DNA of 64,000 nucleotides from Yponomeuta sedellus (lineage: Eukaryota > Arthropoda > Insecta > Lepidoptera > Yponomeutidae). The notes beneath the pieces were generated by a model. It did not search any database, was not told where the DNA came from, and saw nothing but the letters and a program-made list of their open reading frames with translations. The position numbers and the translations under genes were made by a program. Positions 1 through 10,329 of the stretch are shown in pieces. Every line of letters begins with the position of its first letter. Position 1 is the first letter of the stretch. The stretch is taken from NCBI GenBank assembly GCA_934045075.1, contig OW203726.1:10015527-10079526 (forward strand), read 5' to 3'.

Positions 1-59
1 TTAGTTACCTTTGTACCTTGTTTGGTACTTTGAATGACAGGATAGGCAATAGTTTGATT

Positions 60-305
60 AGATAACGTTGTGCACATGTGGAGAGGATGAAGGAAGAAAG
101 ATTCACGTAACAAATATATCGAGCGAATGTGGGCGGAAAGGCCAGTAAAGGTTGTCCCAGGCGGACATACTTCGAGCAAATAGGGGATGCATGCAATGTA
201 TAGTGAATGTTGATGAAGCGAAAGTGATCTGCAAGGATCGTGGCAAGTGGCAGTCCGCGGTGTCTACCTATCCCTCTCGGATACAGGCGTGAGTTTATGT
301 TGTGC
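60..305 (+). pseudogene. LINE ORF2 C-terminal remnant with 3' end
   Basis: One frame reads VERMKEERFT, stop, QIYRANVGGKASKGCPRRTYFEQIG, a pattern I know from the part of non-LTR retrotransposon ORF2 after the reverse transcriptase. After a shift it continues NVDEAKVICKDRGKWQSAVS and ends GGATACAGGCGTGAGTTTATG. The same end recurs at 9770, 43700 and (antisense) 19660 and 37060. At least one stop and one frameshift make it dead. Plain translations of the other frames are shadows. Confidence 0.7.
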
Positions 306-471
306 TGTAAACAAAACTGGTGGAAGCCTTACGAATAGCGCGTGCCAATTAGGGACTCTTGGTTTGGGCTCACAATTAGCTGCCAACCAATCAATCGGGA
401 TTTCGTGGGTAGTGTTTTTTTCGACCGCCTGCCATGCCCATTGCCTACCTGCAAGCCTCAGGCGTACTAGG
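306..471. other. No feature seen
   Basis: Short spacer between the LINE remnant and the next MITE. An open frame of 80 codons crosses it but is the continuation of repeat sequence and has no recognisable content. Confidence 0.3.
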
Positions 472-585
472 GGCCAGTTTCTGAATTGAGAATTTCGCTA
501 AGTAAATATTTAATAATACGCAAAAAGCGTGACAGAACGTTACTTAAGTATTTACTTAGTGAAGTCCTCAATTCAGAAACCGGCC
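472..585. mobile_element. MITE with about 37 bp inverted ends
   Basis: The left end GGCCAGTTTCTGAATTGAG and the right end CTCAATTCAGAAACCGGCC are inverted copies, continuing inward to a TAAGTAAATA/TATTTACTTA pair. The whole 114 bp unit has no coding capacity. I did not find a convincing target duplication. Confidence 0.65.
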
Positions 586-1106
586 TTCTGTCTCTCAAAA
601 TTAGAGTATAAAATACTGAAATTCTCGTGGATTTGCTTTCGAATTGTACTGAACACCTTTTTTTGTTGGAAGTTTTAGTTTGAATTTATGCATAATTAAA
701 AACATGTAATTATAAATGAACATAGAATTGTTTTTATTTAATATAAGTGTGAAACTGCGCTTTAGTCCTATTATGGTCAATTTATACCGTTTATTAAGTC
801 TATAATGCAAATAGTCTATAATTTTCGAAAAATAATGATTTTTTTTGACTTTTAATTTGATTTTGCTTTCTCGTCTCCTTCTATCTCATAGAAAAAGGAT
901 TATCCTCTTTTTGGAATTATAAAAAAGTCAAGTTTACGCTTACCATGTTCTACGGCCTAGATACTGTTAATGCATTCTAGTACAATGACAATGGCATAAA
1001 CGCATTGATTTCATTTCATTACCGCTTCAAGTCTACACACAATTATCATACTATCTAGGCATCAATAGAATAAAAAATATATCACGTCATGCGACCGTAA
1101 TTTTAT
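586..1106. other. AT-rich stretch, no feature seen
   Basis: No coding frame, tandem array or recognised repeat. A 69-codon minus-strand frame (601-810) is AT-driven and not convincing. Confidence 0.4.
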
Positions 1107-1901
1107 TAGGGTTTCGTACCCAAACCGTAGGGGACCATATTACTAAATCAGTCTATCTGTATGTCACCAGGCTGTATCTCATTAATCGTGATAGCTTGGC
1201 AGTTAACATTTTCACAAATGGTTTGTTTCTGTTGCCGCTATAGCAAAAAATAGTAAAAACAGAATAAAATATATATTAAATTAGGGCTCCCATTCAACAG
1301 ACGTGTTTCTCCCGTTTTTGCTTGGAATTAATAAAGGCAAAAGACGCCTAAAATATTTAAATATTTAATTGTATAGATAGATAAATGAAATTTTTCTTCA
1401 TTATAAATTCATATATTCGTAAATGTACAACATCTAAGAGTACGGAAATACTGGTTTTAGCTTAGATAGATAGATAAAGGGCACTTTATTGCACAACCAG
1501 AAAAAAGAATACAGCCATGATTACTTAAACCTAAGTTATACAATTGGCGGTCTTATCGATCTAAGAGCGATGTCTTGCAGACAATTTTTTTGGATGTAGT
1601 GGATCGCATTTATATTCACATGTCGTCTTCAGGCTATACTAGTCCACTGCTGGACATAGCTCTCCCCTAATGAGCGCCATAGTTAATTTAAAATGATATC
1701 GCCTATATTCACTTAAAAATAAATTATAAAATTTTAACAAAACGTAGATTTGAAGGGGGCACCCATTCAAAAAACGTGATATTTTATAGTTTTTTACTCG
1801 TTATTAACAACTGCACAAGGTAGACGCTTGAAATATTCAAATGTTGAATAGCTAATGGAACCCTTCGTGCGCGAGTCCGAATTGCACTTGGCCGGTTTTT
1901 T
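1107..1901 (+). repeat. Two partial copies of a common lepidopteran repeat around a LINE tail
   Basis: From memory this is a very widespread lepidopteran repeat, starting near AGGGTTTCGTACCCAAA (1109) and ending GCGCGAGTCCGAATTGCACTTGGCCGG (1870-1896, interrupted here by my own spacing limits). The internal GGGCTCCCATTCAACAG motif occurs twice, at about 1284 and, diverged, at about 1758. So this is one 3'-truncated copy (1107 to about 1375) and one 5'-truncated copy (about 1690-1901). Between them lies a minus-strand LINE tail (about 1464-1610: GATAGATAGATA, then CTTTATTGCACAACCAG) and a GTCCACTGCTGGACATAG remnant (1640-1680). Confidence 0.65.
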
Positions 1902-2539
1902 CATTATCTCACAGTATGGAAGCCCGCTCGCCATTAAGTCTTCTCTCTAACACTACTCTTTGCAAATGTAATGCTTAGCGCACATTAGAGTTTTTCAAAA
2001 CGATCTTGTTCTTTCTTGAAAAGGAAAACTGATATGACTTTGGCACTCGCGCGCACTTTTAAACATACTTTGCACAAACGTTCATTATTGTCTGCAGCGT
2101 TTCTATACAGGCGTAGTTAACTGAGTTTTATTTCGTCCCAATTTCGGTAATAACAGGGAGAAAACCTTTCAGCCAGGCCAAGGACAAATTCAGATTCGCT
2201 ACCCACGTGTATATTTACTGAAACGCCAGTAGAGCCCAACGTGCCTGGCTGGTTATGAAACAAGTCACATGCACACAACCAACGCTAACAGCTCTGTATA
2301 TTCTACGAGTACATCGCGCTCAGTCAAATATCTCGCCAACTATGACAGCCGGGTGGCATCGTGGTATATAATTAATGTTTACAAACTATATAGATAGGTA
2401 TACACTTTTATCATACTTCTTATTACTTCACAGTTTAGGTGTTTCCTAGGCGTATACTGGTTATAAAACAAAATACGTTCTATTCGTATAAACAGTCCAT
2501 AGATGACCGTATTGACAGTTAACGTTTTCTTTTAGTTAA
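1902..2539. other. No feature seen
   Basis: Unique-looking sequence without a usable open frame, repeat signature or splice-bounded exon that I can defend. Confidence 0.35.
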
Positions 2540-2899
2540 GAAGTGCTCGTGGCTTAGTGGAACCGAGTTATTAGAATCAATCAATTGGGTTAAGCAACAA
2601 CAGGCGCGGTCAGGTGCAGGATGGCCGACCATCGTGTGACTACTGATAGTGACATTTTTTCCGAGCGCTTCCGTGCTTCACAAAACACCCTGAGCCGTTT
2701 TTTCCGGGTGTCATGAAATGATCGTCGTTAAGCCACCTCATAGGCCCTATGGGCGGCTTCATAACTTCTGACATAAGGCCCGCCACTGTCTTACAATCCA
2801 CCACCAACTCGGACTTGGTCGTCCCCGTGGTGGAGTATGGGCTTACTCTCCTGCGATACAGGAAGATGGGGACATAAAAAGGGTTGATATCAATATCAT
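2540..2899 (+). repeat. Interspersed repeat family D, copy 1
   Basis: Aligns by eye along its length with 13819-14170: shared landmarks are GTGGAACCGAGT, ATTGGAATCAATCA-like, CAGGCGCGGTCAG, GCCGTT..CCGG.TGTCATG.AATG, and CCACCAAC.CGGACTTG.. with GTGGTGGAGTATGG. Partial copies lie at 27945-28115 and 29785-29885. The first 70 bases (GTGGCTTAGTGGA and a diverged B-box-like TGGGTTAAGC) could be a decayed tRNA-like head, which would make it a retroposon. That origin is inference. Confidence 0.65.
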
Positions 2900-3160
2900 G
2901 TAAGACGGACTCGCACTTGGCTTCAGTCTCTCCTGTTGGTAGGTAAAGACGAAGCCTAACCTGTCAAGGAACTGCAGGTGGCATGATTTTAATCTTATAG
3001 AGTTATTTCTAGAGTATTTCTAGAGTAATACTTAAATAGTCCTCAATGCCTACTAGAGGAAAAATGTCCGGCCACGTGCGGCCGAGAAGCACGCCACCTG
3101 AACTGAGTGCTTAGTTCGAGTTTGACAAATGCAATCGAATAACTTTACTACCGCGTTAAT

Positions 3161-3625
3161 CGAGCATTGAGTAGTGAGTATGAATAAGTTAACCGTTCAA
3201 ACTGGCAAAACGCTGTCACAGTACAACTCGCACTCGCGTTTATTCGTGTTTTGGCTAGTAAACGTGTTCACTTCTCAACGTAAACCATTGCAACTCGCAC
3301 TCAGCAATTTTAGCAACTCAGCAGCACGAATAAACACGAATAAACGCGAGTGCGAGTTGTACTGTGACAGCGTTTTGCCAGTTCGAACGGTTAACTTACT
3401 CATAATGAAAACTGTTTTTATACGGATTTATGCTCGTTTATTACATTTTTACAATTTTCCAACGTTGCGGCACTTTTTCAGGTGCCGTGGTCCCGGATGA
3501 CCGGTCATCGTTGTAAAAATGTAATAAACGAGCATAAATCCGTATAAAAACAGTTTTAACTATGTCTACTGCTCGTGTTAACCTTAGAAAATACTATAAC
3601 TTACTCATACTCACTACTCATGCTC
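3161..3625. mobile_element. Compound foldback element with nested palindromes
   Basis: Arm 3175-3250 is an inverted copy of 3333-3406 (AACCGTTC..ACTGGCAAAA / TTTTGCCAGTTCGAACGGTT and onward). Immediately after, 3408-3454 is an inverted copy of 3510-3558 (AAAACTGTTTTTATACGG / CCGTATAAAAACAGTTTT). The outermost GAGCAT.GAGTAGTGAGTATGA at 3162-3182 reappears inverted at about 3599-3622. Two hairpins thus sit inside one pair of outer ends. The 108-codon frame 3174-3500 is a by-product of the palindrome. Confidence 0.75.
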
Positions 3626-4539
3626 TGGCGAATGTTCTCGCATCACGTTACGCATTTAAACATTATGAATGACTATGCTCAATTTATTTGGCTCAAATAT
3701 TCACTGTAGGTAATATGTAAATACCTATACTTAGTTTGCTGGAAAAAATGCGTATGTATAATTTTTTTTTCTAATTTTAAGATCTCGTCAAATTCTCTGC
3801 GAAATATCCATTCCATCACTATTTATGTATTCAAGGTTAAGCCCACAAAAGTGAGTAGCGTCAACCCACGAGTTAGTTCTTCACAAAACTTATGTCAAGT
3901 ACCTATGTTGACTTCAGTAGGCTTATATCCCATATAATTATGCTGCTGAAATGGCAGCTGAAAACGGTCAACTTTGTTACCTACATCCAGCACAAGCTTT
4001 AGTTATCTACGCTTTACAAGCAACGGAAATAAACTAGAGTGCTCTAAATCCCAACTGGATACGCAAGAGTTAGTTAGATTGAAACATCCGAGGCTATAAC
4101 CTTTGTTTATTTGCACTTAAGTGCACAAATACAATTAGGTAAGTGAGTACACAATAGCTAGTTTACTTACATTATTTGAGCTGTAAGGTGATTCTTTCCG
4201 GTAGATTATTGTTGCTCCTAATTTTAGGAGTACCTACAACGGAACAGTAGGCCGGTTTTCTATAAGAAGGCATAATATATTAAGGGACACAGTAAGCTGC
4301 GTAATTGACTTTTTACTACATTGTTCAGTTACATACTCGGATTAGCTTGTTTTCTTTTTGGGAAACACAATTAAGTATCCACATAGTCAGTCAACCACGT
4401 AGTCAGGCTACTGAAGTAAAAATCGGGTATCTACTGTCCATCAGCATAATATAGGTATAAACTAAAACCTAATCGAAAATCTAGAGGCTGGGTAAAAAAT
4501 AAAACTAACTCTTCTAAACTACCATAATCGGTTACCTTG
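3626..4539. other. No feature seen
   Basis: AT-rich spacer without open frames of note or repeats that recur elsewhere in the window. Confidence 0.35.
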
Positions 4540-4760
4540 GGCACTGACTGAAAAGCAGGGCTGAGGGCTCACTCCCTCAGTACAACGCTGAGTCAGCTGC
4601 CTTTTGTGGCAATTTAGACAGACCAAATGTATGTATTCTGTTTAGTTTATTGAGTACTTCGTTTATTTCTGTTGTGCTTATATTGTGTCAATTTATCTGT
4701 TTATTTTGTTTCTGTGATGAGTCTTGCTGTTATAATAAATGTCTTTCTTTCTTTCTAATC
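4540..4760 (+). mobile_element. LINE 3' end with CTTT tail
   Basis: Contains ACGCTGAGTCAGCTGCCTTTT, which recurs at 43838-43860, and ends AATAAATGTCTTTCTTTCTTTC, a polyadenylation-like hexamer followed by a simple CTTT tail of the kind many insect LINEs leave. No coding remnant. Confidence 0.5.
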
Positions 4761-5190
4761 CATTTAATTTTTCCTTCAATGGGCCGCACGGTGGGCTGAG
4801 AATCACGTTTCAAAGACATAGGAACTTGAGTTTTCAAGTGTCACTTTTTTCTCTTGAAATAGGTTTTATTACTCTTTACTATACTAAAAAATGTGATGAG
4901 AGACAATTTAGAGAGCAAACGGATGTGTAAGAATTTTTCCAAGAAAAATTTGTATGGAGCTGACATGAAAAGTGGCTATAACTCTGGAATCGCAAGTTTG
5001 GCCGTAATATCCTTGGAGATGTAAGTAGTGCTATTTATTTGTGATTTTTAGGCATACTTTTTACAGTAGTGCCCTTTGCGATTTTTTTTAATTAATAATA
5101 TGTATTTTATACTTAAATGACTAGTTAGACCAACTTTAGATACACCCTATACCATATGCCCTAGCCTATGAAATTAAGCGTGTTATATAT

Positions 5191-5238
5191 AATGTACATA
5201 TTATCCCTTTATTTTAGTAAAGGGATAATATGTACATT
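5191..5238. repeat. Perfect 21 bp hairpin inside the 1.2 kb transposon
   Basis: AATGTACATATTATCCCTTTA at 5191-5211 is a perfect reverse complement of 5218-5238, with a 6-base loop. It lies within the long-TIR element and may be a smaller foldback inserted there. Confidence 0.65.
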
Positions 5239-5324
5239 AGACGACATTCACCAAAGTAAGAAAGGTTTTAATAAAGTATAAAACCAATTTTTCAAAATAT
5301 ATTTTTACTAATTGCACATTCACT

Positions 5325-5490
5325 GACCACGAACTGGCAGACGCCAAGTAGGACACCCACCAGTTCGCTCGACCGATGATCCCAAAAATATCGCTGGTGG
5401 TGGCTGGATGAGGATTGCTGAGGATAGAGTCATGTGGCTTGCCCTGGGAGAGGCCTATATGCAGCAGTGGACAGATACAGGCTGATTGAT
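5325..5490 (+). pseudogene. RTE-like LINE C-terminal tail nested in the transposon
   Basis: One frame reads RQVGHPPVRSTDDPKNIAGG then WMRIAEDRVMWLALGEAYMQQWTD and the sequence ends TACAGGCTGATTGATTG. This AEDR..W..LGEAY.QQW pattern is the C-terminus of endonuclease/reverse transcriptase ORFs of RTE-like LINEs as I know them. Related tails are at 32245, 51340 and 57528. Severely 5'-truncated. Confidence 0.65.
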
Positions 5491-6001
5491 TGCACATTAA
5501 ATATAAAGACCGTTTCTTTATCATGAATTCCCAAAAACGGTAATATCACTTTAATTAATAATTCGTAAAACAAGACTTATTAAACTGTATATGCTCAGTT
5601 TTAATTTCATAGACTAGGGTACAGGAATATCTAACTACGCATAATCAGGACACAAAAGCATTAGAACTACTCACTTTAGTACAAAGTACACATTATTATT
5701 ATTTTTTTTAAAACCGCTATAAAAAGTATGCTGAAAAATCACAAATAAGTAGCACTATTTACATCTGCAAGGATATTATGGCCAAACTTGCGTTTCTAGA
5801 GTTATAGCCACTTTTCATGTCAGCTCCATACAAATTTTTCTTCGAAAAATTCTTACACGTCCGTTTGCTCTCTAAATTGTCTCTCATCACATTGTTTAGT
5901 GTAGTAATGAGTAATAAAACCTATTTCGCGTGAAAAAAGTGACACTTGAAAACTCAAGTTCCTATGTCTTTGAAACGTGATTTTCAGCCTACCGTGGGCC
6001 G

Positions 6002-7300
6002 GTGTAGTTGATATGGCCAATGGCTTACAACGGTACTATTATAAATCTAGCGATAATGCTAAGCTCTTTTATATGCAGATTTTTGTCGCATCGCTGCCCG
6101 GAATCTGGAGCAGCAATGAATAATCCCTGTAACTGCGGGTGCTGGCTCTTGAAAACGGACCGCAATACCAAGGAAGATAACCCAATCATTTATCTCTTAG
6201 GGAGTTCGAATGAAAAACATAATTTTCATTCCTAATATCTAAATATCTCATTTCACGTTTGCACACAACATACCTAGATATATCTAGATATATAAGGAAC
6301 CGGGTCATGACAAAGCTTGGTCATCGGTATTGTCGTCACCCGAACAACTGATTCTATACACGATTTGTTAATCGGATTAATATAGCGCTTGAGGTAATGA
6401 ATAGTGTAGAAAGGTCATAGTTCGCGACTAGGTGTTTTACTTTTAAAATTAACTATTACTGCAAGCGTCGTCGTGGACAACTGACCGACCGGGCGGTTAC
6501 TAAATTAAAACTTTCACTACTGTCTAATTTTTAAATTCACTGCACGGAAGTCTGCCGAGACAGTAATAATGACGTATTTTTATAATAATAAGTAATTTAT
6601 TAGCTATAACTTACAGAGACATAGGTACTACATTTAAAAAGTTATCTGTTAGGTTAAAATACTGCTGTAAGTCCCTGACTCCTATACTAGGGCAACGTAT
6701 ATCTTAGGAGTCCGTTTCTTCCTCTTACAGTTAGCAATTATATGGTAAATTAAATGTAATGAAGTTTACTTCGTGTCGTCAATTCAGAAAGCGATACGTT
6801 AATTAAATCTACTACGGATTGCATAAGTTGATTGAAACAGCAGCGAAACTCCTGCCCACGTTTGCGGTCCGTCAAAGACCAAACTTTAGGACTGCCTTTA
6901 TAACTCTTTACAAAAGTTGCCTGCTACTTTGTAAAGTCTGACCGCAAGGCTGTTTTGCAACAATCAAGTTATTAAATAAACAAAGTACTTAGTGTTCAGA
7001 AACGAACGAAGCCTGGCTTGTCACAGAACAAGAGCTGCTTTGAAATCTTGTCTGAAAATTTGCAGAAGATTATGAGAAGTTAAGATGCTGCTTACGATCA
7101 ACATGATTGTATTGTCTTTTATGACGTCGCACAGTGCCGCGCCCCTTAGACAAAAATAAAAAAACCTAATGTGCAATTGCATGTATTTATTGATTTTGCT
7201 GCATAGGTTAGTAGTCAACACATAACGGGTACCTGTTTTTATGACCTCCTACCCTCTAATGAGGTAATTATGACCGGTCCAATTCGTCGTTTTAATGCAT
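6002..7300. other. No feature seen
   Basis: No recurring repeat or convincing exon. A 75-codon frame at 6008-6235 lacks recognisable content. Confidence 0.35.
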
Positions 7301-7304
7301 TGCG

Positions 7305-7337
7305 TATATTGCGTTTTAAGTTACAAAAAGTCAGTTG
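7305..7337 (+). promoter_or_regulatory. Candidate core promoter (TATA plus initiator)
   Basis: TATATT at 7305-7310 lies 23-28 bases before the A of TCAGTT (7331-7336), the arthropod initiator consensus TCAKTY. A short leader follows to an ATG at 7389 and a donor-like CCAAG/GTATGT. The arrangement is suggestive, but both motifs are short and can arise by chance. Confidence 0.35.
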
Positions 7338-7388
7338 CGGACAGTGCATCACAGTGTCGAAATTAGCAAGTGTTTAGGACCACCAACT

Positions 7389-8493
7389 ATGGAGATTTCA
7401 AGCCAAGGTATGTAACTTTAAAATAATAATTTAATCAAGTTCTTGCAGTATCTATGTTTGTTTCTGTGTGTATCCAAAGTAACTGTTCCAAATGTGCTAA
7501 AAGTTAAGCAAACTCAAACTTTGAAGAAGGTTTTAAAAAAAACGTCACATAACGTTTTGTAATTCTTATGTAATATTGTTACTAGACTAATAAACTTACT
7601 TATACATAATTTTTATCTGCTTCTGCTTGCGATTTATTTTATTACAATTTTTTTTCTAGGGACAGGCAGGCAATCAAAAACGCAGACCTAGCGGAAGTAT
7701 GGTTAGAGAGTGACAAATCAACCAAAAGTCAGCCCTTTTTATCAAGATTTGTTCTTTGTTGAACCTTATAGAATGACCTTGTCATTTTCATGAACAAGTG
7801 ACGAAGAAATGCCGGTTTTTTGCCGTACAATAGAGAAAAAATGGAAAGAAGTTGGTCGGAGCCGCCATAGATTTAAAAAACGGTACGAATCTTGGCTGCA
7901 GCAGGAAATATGCATGCCGGAATGTACGGCAAGTACGCTAGCAGTTGAAGAAAACCAGCCTGACCCTAGTCGTCCCCGTGGCAGGCCGCGCAAGCCCTTT
8001 GCTGAAGCTTCACTGAAGACCAAGAAAAGGCGTGTAATGGAAACTTTGGCTGGCAATGGAGCTGCAATTTGCTGCTGATTTAGTTGCTAATACTTCGACA
8101 GAAAGTAAGGCATCTTTTGTAACTACTCATCAAGAAATAGCTCTATGCCTTGATTTAGACTTATCAAAGAGGAAGTACAACCTATTAAGGTCTACGGTAA
8201 TGCCGTGCACCCGAACTGTACATGCGTGTGAGATAATTGGGTCACTTTCCTTAATAATTGGCCAACTATCAGAGGACGAACTGAAGGCAAGAAACAAAGA
8301 GGCAACAAAACCCCGATTATTTCACACCCGTAAATGCTCAAGATCAAAGTCAAACCAAGACTTGATGAGAGGTCTCCTGTTGAGCTCTGAACCGCTTGTT
8401 CCATCAAAGAGAAGGGTCATTTCAAATAAATGTATTAAAGTTACTATAGATATTGGAATATACTTCAAACAAGCTCAGGAGCCCTCCTCATAG
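7389..8493 (+). pseudogene. Broken ORF with AT-hook-like motif
   Basis: A first segment reads MEISSQ and meets GTATGT at about 7405; a matching acceptor TTTTTTTCTAG ends at 7659. The spliced frame stops soon after, so this may be a leader intron. From 7809 a frame reads MPVFCRTIEKKWKEVG, then RFKKRYESWLQQ, then PRGRPRKPF, an AT-hook-like DNA-binding motif. It stops at 8078, while the +1 frame (from 8059) continues LQFAADLVA.. and LDLDLSKRKYNLLRS to 8493, so a frameshift near 8060 is likely. The KW..RF..YE.WL.. plus AT-hook plus LSK.QYN.IR layout resembles an uncharacterised ORF family I have seen in aphids and Hydra, probably transposon-borne. That link is a memory, not a search. Confidence 0.4.
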
Positions 8494-8828
8494 GTCGTGT
8501 AATTAGTAAATATAAAAATGGAAATGTTTGTTTTGATTTATATGATTATTTGTTTTTGAACATTGTTAAAATTGAAGATATTTTACGAATATGGGTAGAA
8601 CTTACCTGTACGTGTAAAAATATTATTATTTTTATTTAAGGTTGTTTTAAATTACGAACAAATTAATGTAAATACAGAATTGTAGGTAATTGCGAATTGT
8701 TTAAATTGTAAATAATTTTTATATGAAGAGTTTTAACGCTATAAGTGGTATAAAACTCATAAATAATTATAGATATATACAATATTAATACATCTGAATA
8801 CAAATTATTTAAAAAAAATGCATATATA
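8494..8828. other. Very AT-rich stretch, no feature seen
   Basis: Downstream flank of the broken ORF. It holds AATAAT and ATAAAA strings that could act as polyadenylation cues but nothing specific. Confidence 0.35.
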
Positions 8829-9062
8829 TTGAGTTATGATTTTTGTCTTCCACCCCATACAACTCGCGGCACTGTGCGTCGGCGGCGTTATCAAGGCGCT
8901 CAGAGTGCGCCGAGTCAAGTTCTCAGCCGGCCCGCACTGGGCATATATTTACACAAATCCGTTCGAGCCATTTTCGACCCCCCCTCTATTTTGGAAGCCA
9001 GCTGTGTCACAGGATTGAAAATACACAATTATCGCTCTGTGTCTTCAGTTAAGGTTTCCTAA
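8829..9062 (+). repeat. Possible interspersed repeat, GC-rich island
   Basis: All three plus frames stay open over 180-230 bases, typical of a GC-rich non-coding piece in an AT-rich background. The stretch CATATATTTACACAAATCCG followed by TTCGAGCCATTTTCGA is one I recall from repeated lepidopteran sequence. Only one copy is present here, so repeat status is unproven. Confidence 0.3.
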
Positions 9063-9334
9063 TTAAAACAATACTTACTTAAAATTTCATGAACTTACCA
9101 CGAAAATTGCAATTTTCGGTACTCACTGGTGGATCATCAAAAGTCTAGGATAGATCTAAATTTACTAGAGGTTTGAAGTGGAAACAGTGTTATCAATCAT
9201 ACTTTGCAAGTTTTCATTGTTAAGCTACTTATTCACTTTCGTCTAAAAACTTGCCAAGTTAGGTCTGTAAATAAAAAAAAAACTGTCAGCATTCCGATGT
9301 AAAAACCTAACTGCAAAGTAGGTAGTCGGGGCTG

Positions 9335-9565
9335 TAAGTGATGCAATTTACTTAAGCCAGATGTCGCTGCCTGTACGTAATACAGAGAATATTGTAAAGA
9401 CGTTCGAAATTTCACTGATGCCGGTGAGTGGCCCATTAGCTCAGTTGGAAAGAGCGCTGACACGAATAGCCAGAAGTCGCGGGTTCGAGTCCCGGCATGG
9501 GTGGAATTTTTAGCCTCTAAATAGGTTTTTAACATTGTCTTTAGCACGGGTTACAGACGAGACAC
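9335..9565 (+). mobile_element. tRNA-like retroposon family A, full-length copy
   Basis: tRNA-like core at 9431-9506: A box in CCCATTAGCTCAGTTGG, an anticodon-type arm and a B box GGGTTCGAGTCCCGGC, ending CATGGGTGG. It continues with the family tail TTTTTAGCCTCTAAATAGG and TTAGCACGGGTTA. Upstream, 9335-9430 (TTTCACTGATGCCGGTGAGT and more) is shared with the copies at 29000, 29400 and 31500, so the tRNA-like part is internal to this family. Anticodon-loop irregularities and the fused tail argue against a real tRNA gene. Confidence 0.8.
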
Positions 9566-9734
9566 ATTTATGGAAGTGCGCGAGATGTGGTTAGATAAAT
9601 CGCCACAAAGGAATGCTTTATGTTGAGCATGGTCGTATAAACAGGCACAGATAATATTGAACTCTGAGGAATAAATATACCTGTTACTACGCTATTAGGT
9701 ACCGAAAACTGACGTGCGTGCATGCAGCGAGTTA

Positions 9735-9805
9735 TGAATTGTTATGAAGCAAAAGAGGCTTGCCAGTCTGCTTACCCCTCCGGGATTTAGGTGTGAGTTT
9801 ATGTA
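9735..9805 (+). mobile_element. LINE 3' terminus
   Basis: Ends CTCCGGGATTTAGGTGTGAGTTTATG, the same 3' end as the LINE remnant at 60-305. No coding sequence left. Confidence 0.5.
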
Positions 9806-9989
9806 TGCAGTTCTTAAAACTTTCAATTCAATGCAGTATTGTAGTGATTTATGGCTTTCTTTGATTCGCTTTTGGGTGCTAACTAGCGCTACTGATGGAA
9901 TAAAAATCATAACTTGTTTTATTATAAAGGAAACATCGAAAATCTTAACCACTATGACCACTATTTTTAAAACCTACAGTCTAGAACCT

Positions 9990-10145
9990 AGTTAGAATTA
10001 ATAGTTATCATAGACACTAGGAGATTTACGTTTCTTCTTCTTCCTAATAGTTATCATAGACACTAGGAGATTTACGTTTCTTCTTCTTCTTCTTCCTAAT
10101 AGTTATCATAGACACTAGGAGATTTACGTTTCTTCTTCTTCTTCA
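9990..10145 (+). repeat. Minisatellite, three units with TTC runs
   Basis: The unit TAATAGTTATCATAGACACT continues AGGAGATTTACG and ends in a TTC run. It appears three times, starting at about 9998, 10046 and 10097. Units differ mainly in the number of TTC triplets, so a short TTC microsatellite expanded inside a duplicating unit. Confidence 0.8.
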
Positions 10146-10290
10146 GGCCTTATTAGTTCACTGCTGGACATAGCCCTCCCCTAAAGAGCGCAAGGTTGTG
10201 CCATCATTGGGTGGTAATGCCCATAATCCCCACGCTGGGCATGCGGGTTGGGGATCGCAGTTTGGTGAAATTTATGTTTGCTTTTTGAAA
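10146..10290 (+). mobile_element. LINE-derived remnant (CACTGCTGGACATAG type)
   Basis: TTAGTTCACTGCTGGACATAGCCCTCCCC matches copies at 1640, 38315 and 42030 and is a common lepidopteran LINE-associated motif. It abuts the minisatellite, whose TTC run also precedes this motif at 1625, so the TTC run may be part of the repeat's edge. Confidence 0.5.
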
Positions 10291-10329
10291 AAAAATACGT
10301 ATTATAAAACAAGGTAAGATTTTTATATT

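Larger units (their letters stand above)
4787..5996. mobile_element. Non-autonomous DNA transposon with about 300 bp inverted ends
   Basis: The left end CACGGTGGGCTGAGAATCAC and right end GTGATTTTCAGCCTACCGTG are inverted copies, and the similarity continues inward for about 300 bp (left to about 5095, right from about 5690). The element is flanked by GGCCG at 4782-4786 and again at 5997-6001, a 5 bp direct repeat that fits a target-site duplication. The centre has no transposase; it holds a 21 bp hairpin and a LINE tail. Several differences between the arms indicate age. The superfamily is not clear to me. Confidence 0.8.

Noticed and set aside
3174..3500. 108-codon open frame
   Set aside because: It lies across a large inverted repeat and reads the same text forwards and backwards; no protein signal.
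9431..9506. tRNA gene
   Set aside because: A and B boxes are present, but the anticodon loop is irregular, the acceptor ends do not pair properly, and the same unit with flanking modules recurs many times. It is a retroposon.
9233..9547. 104-codon minus-strand frame
   Set aside because: Antisense of the family A retroposon; the THAGTRTRDFW text is a translated B box.
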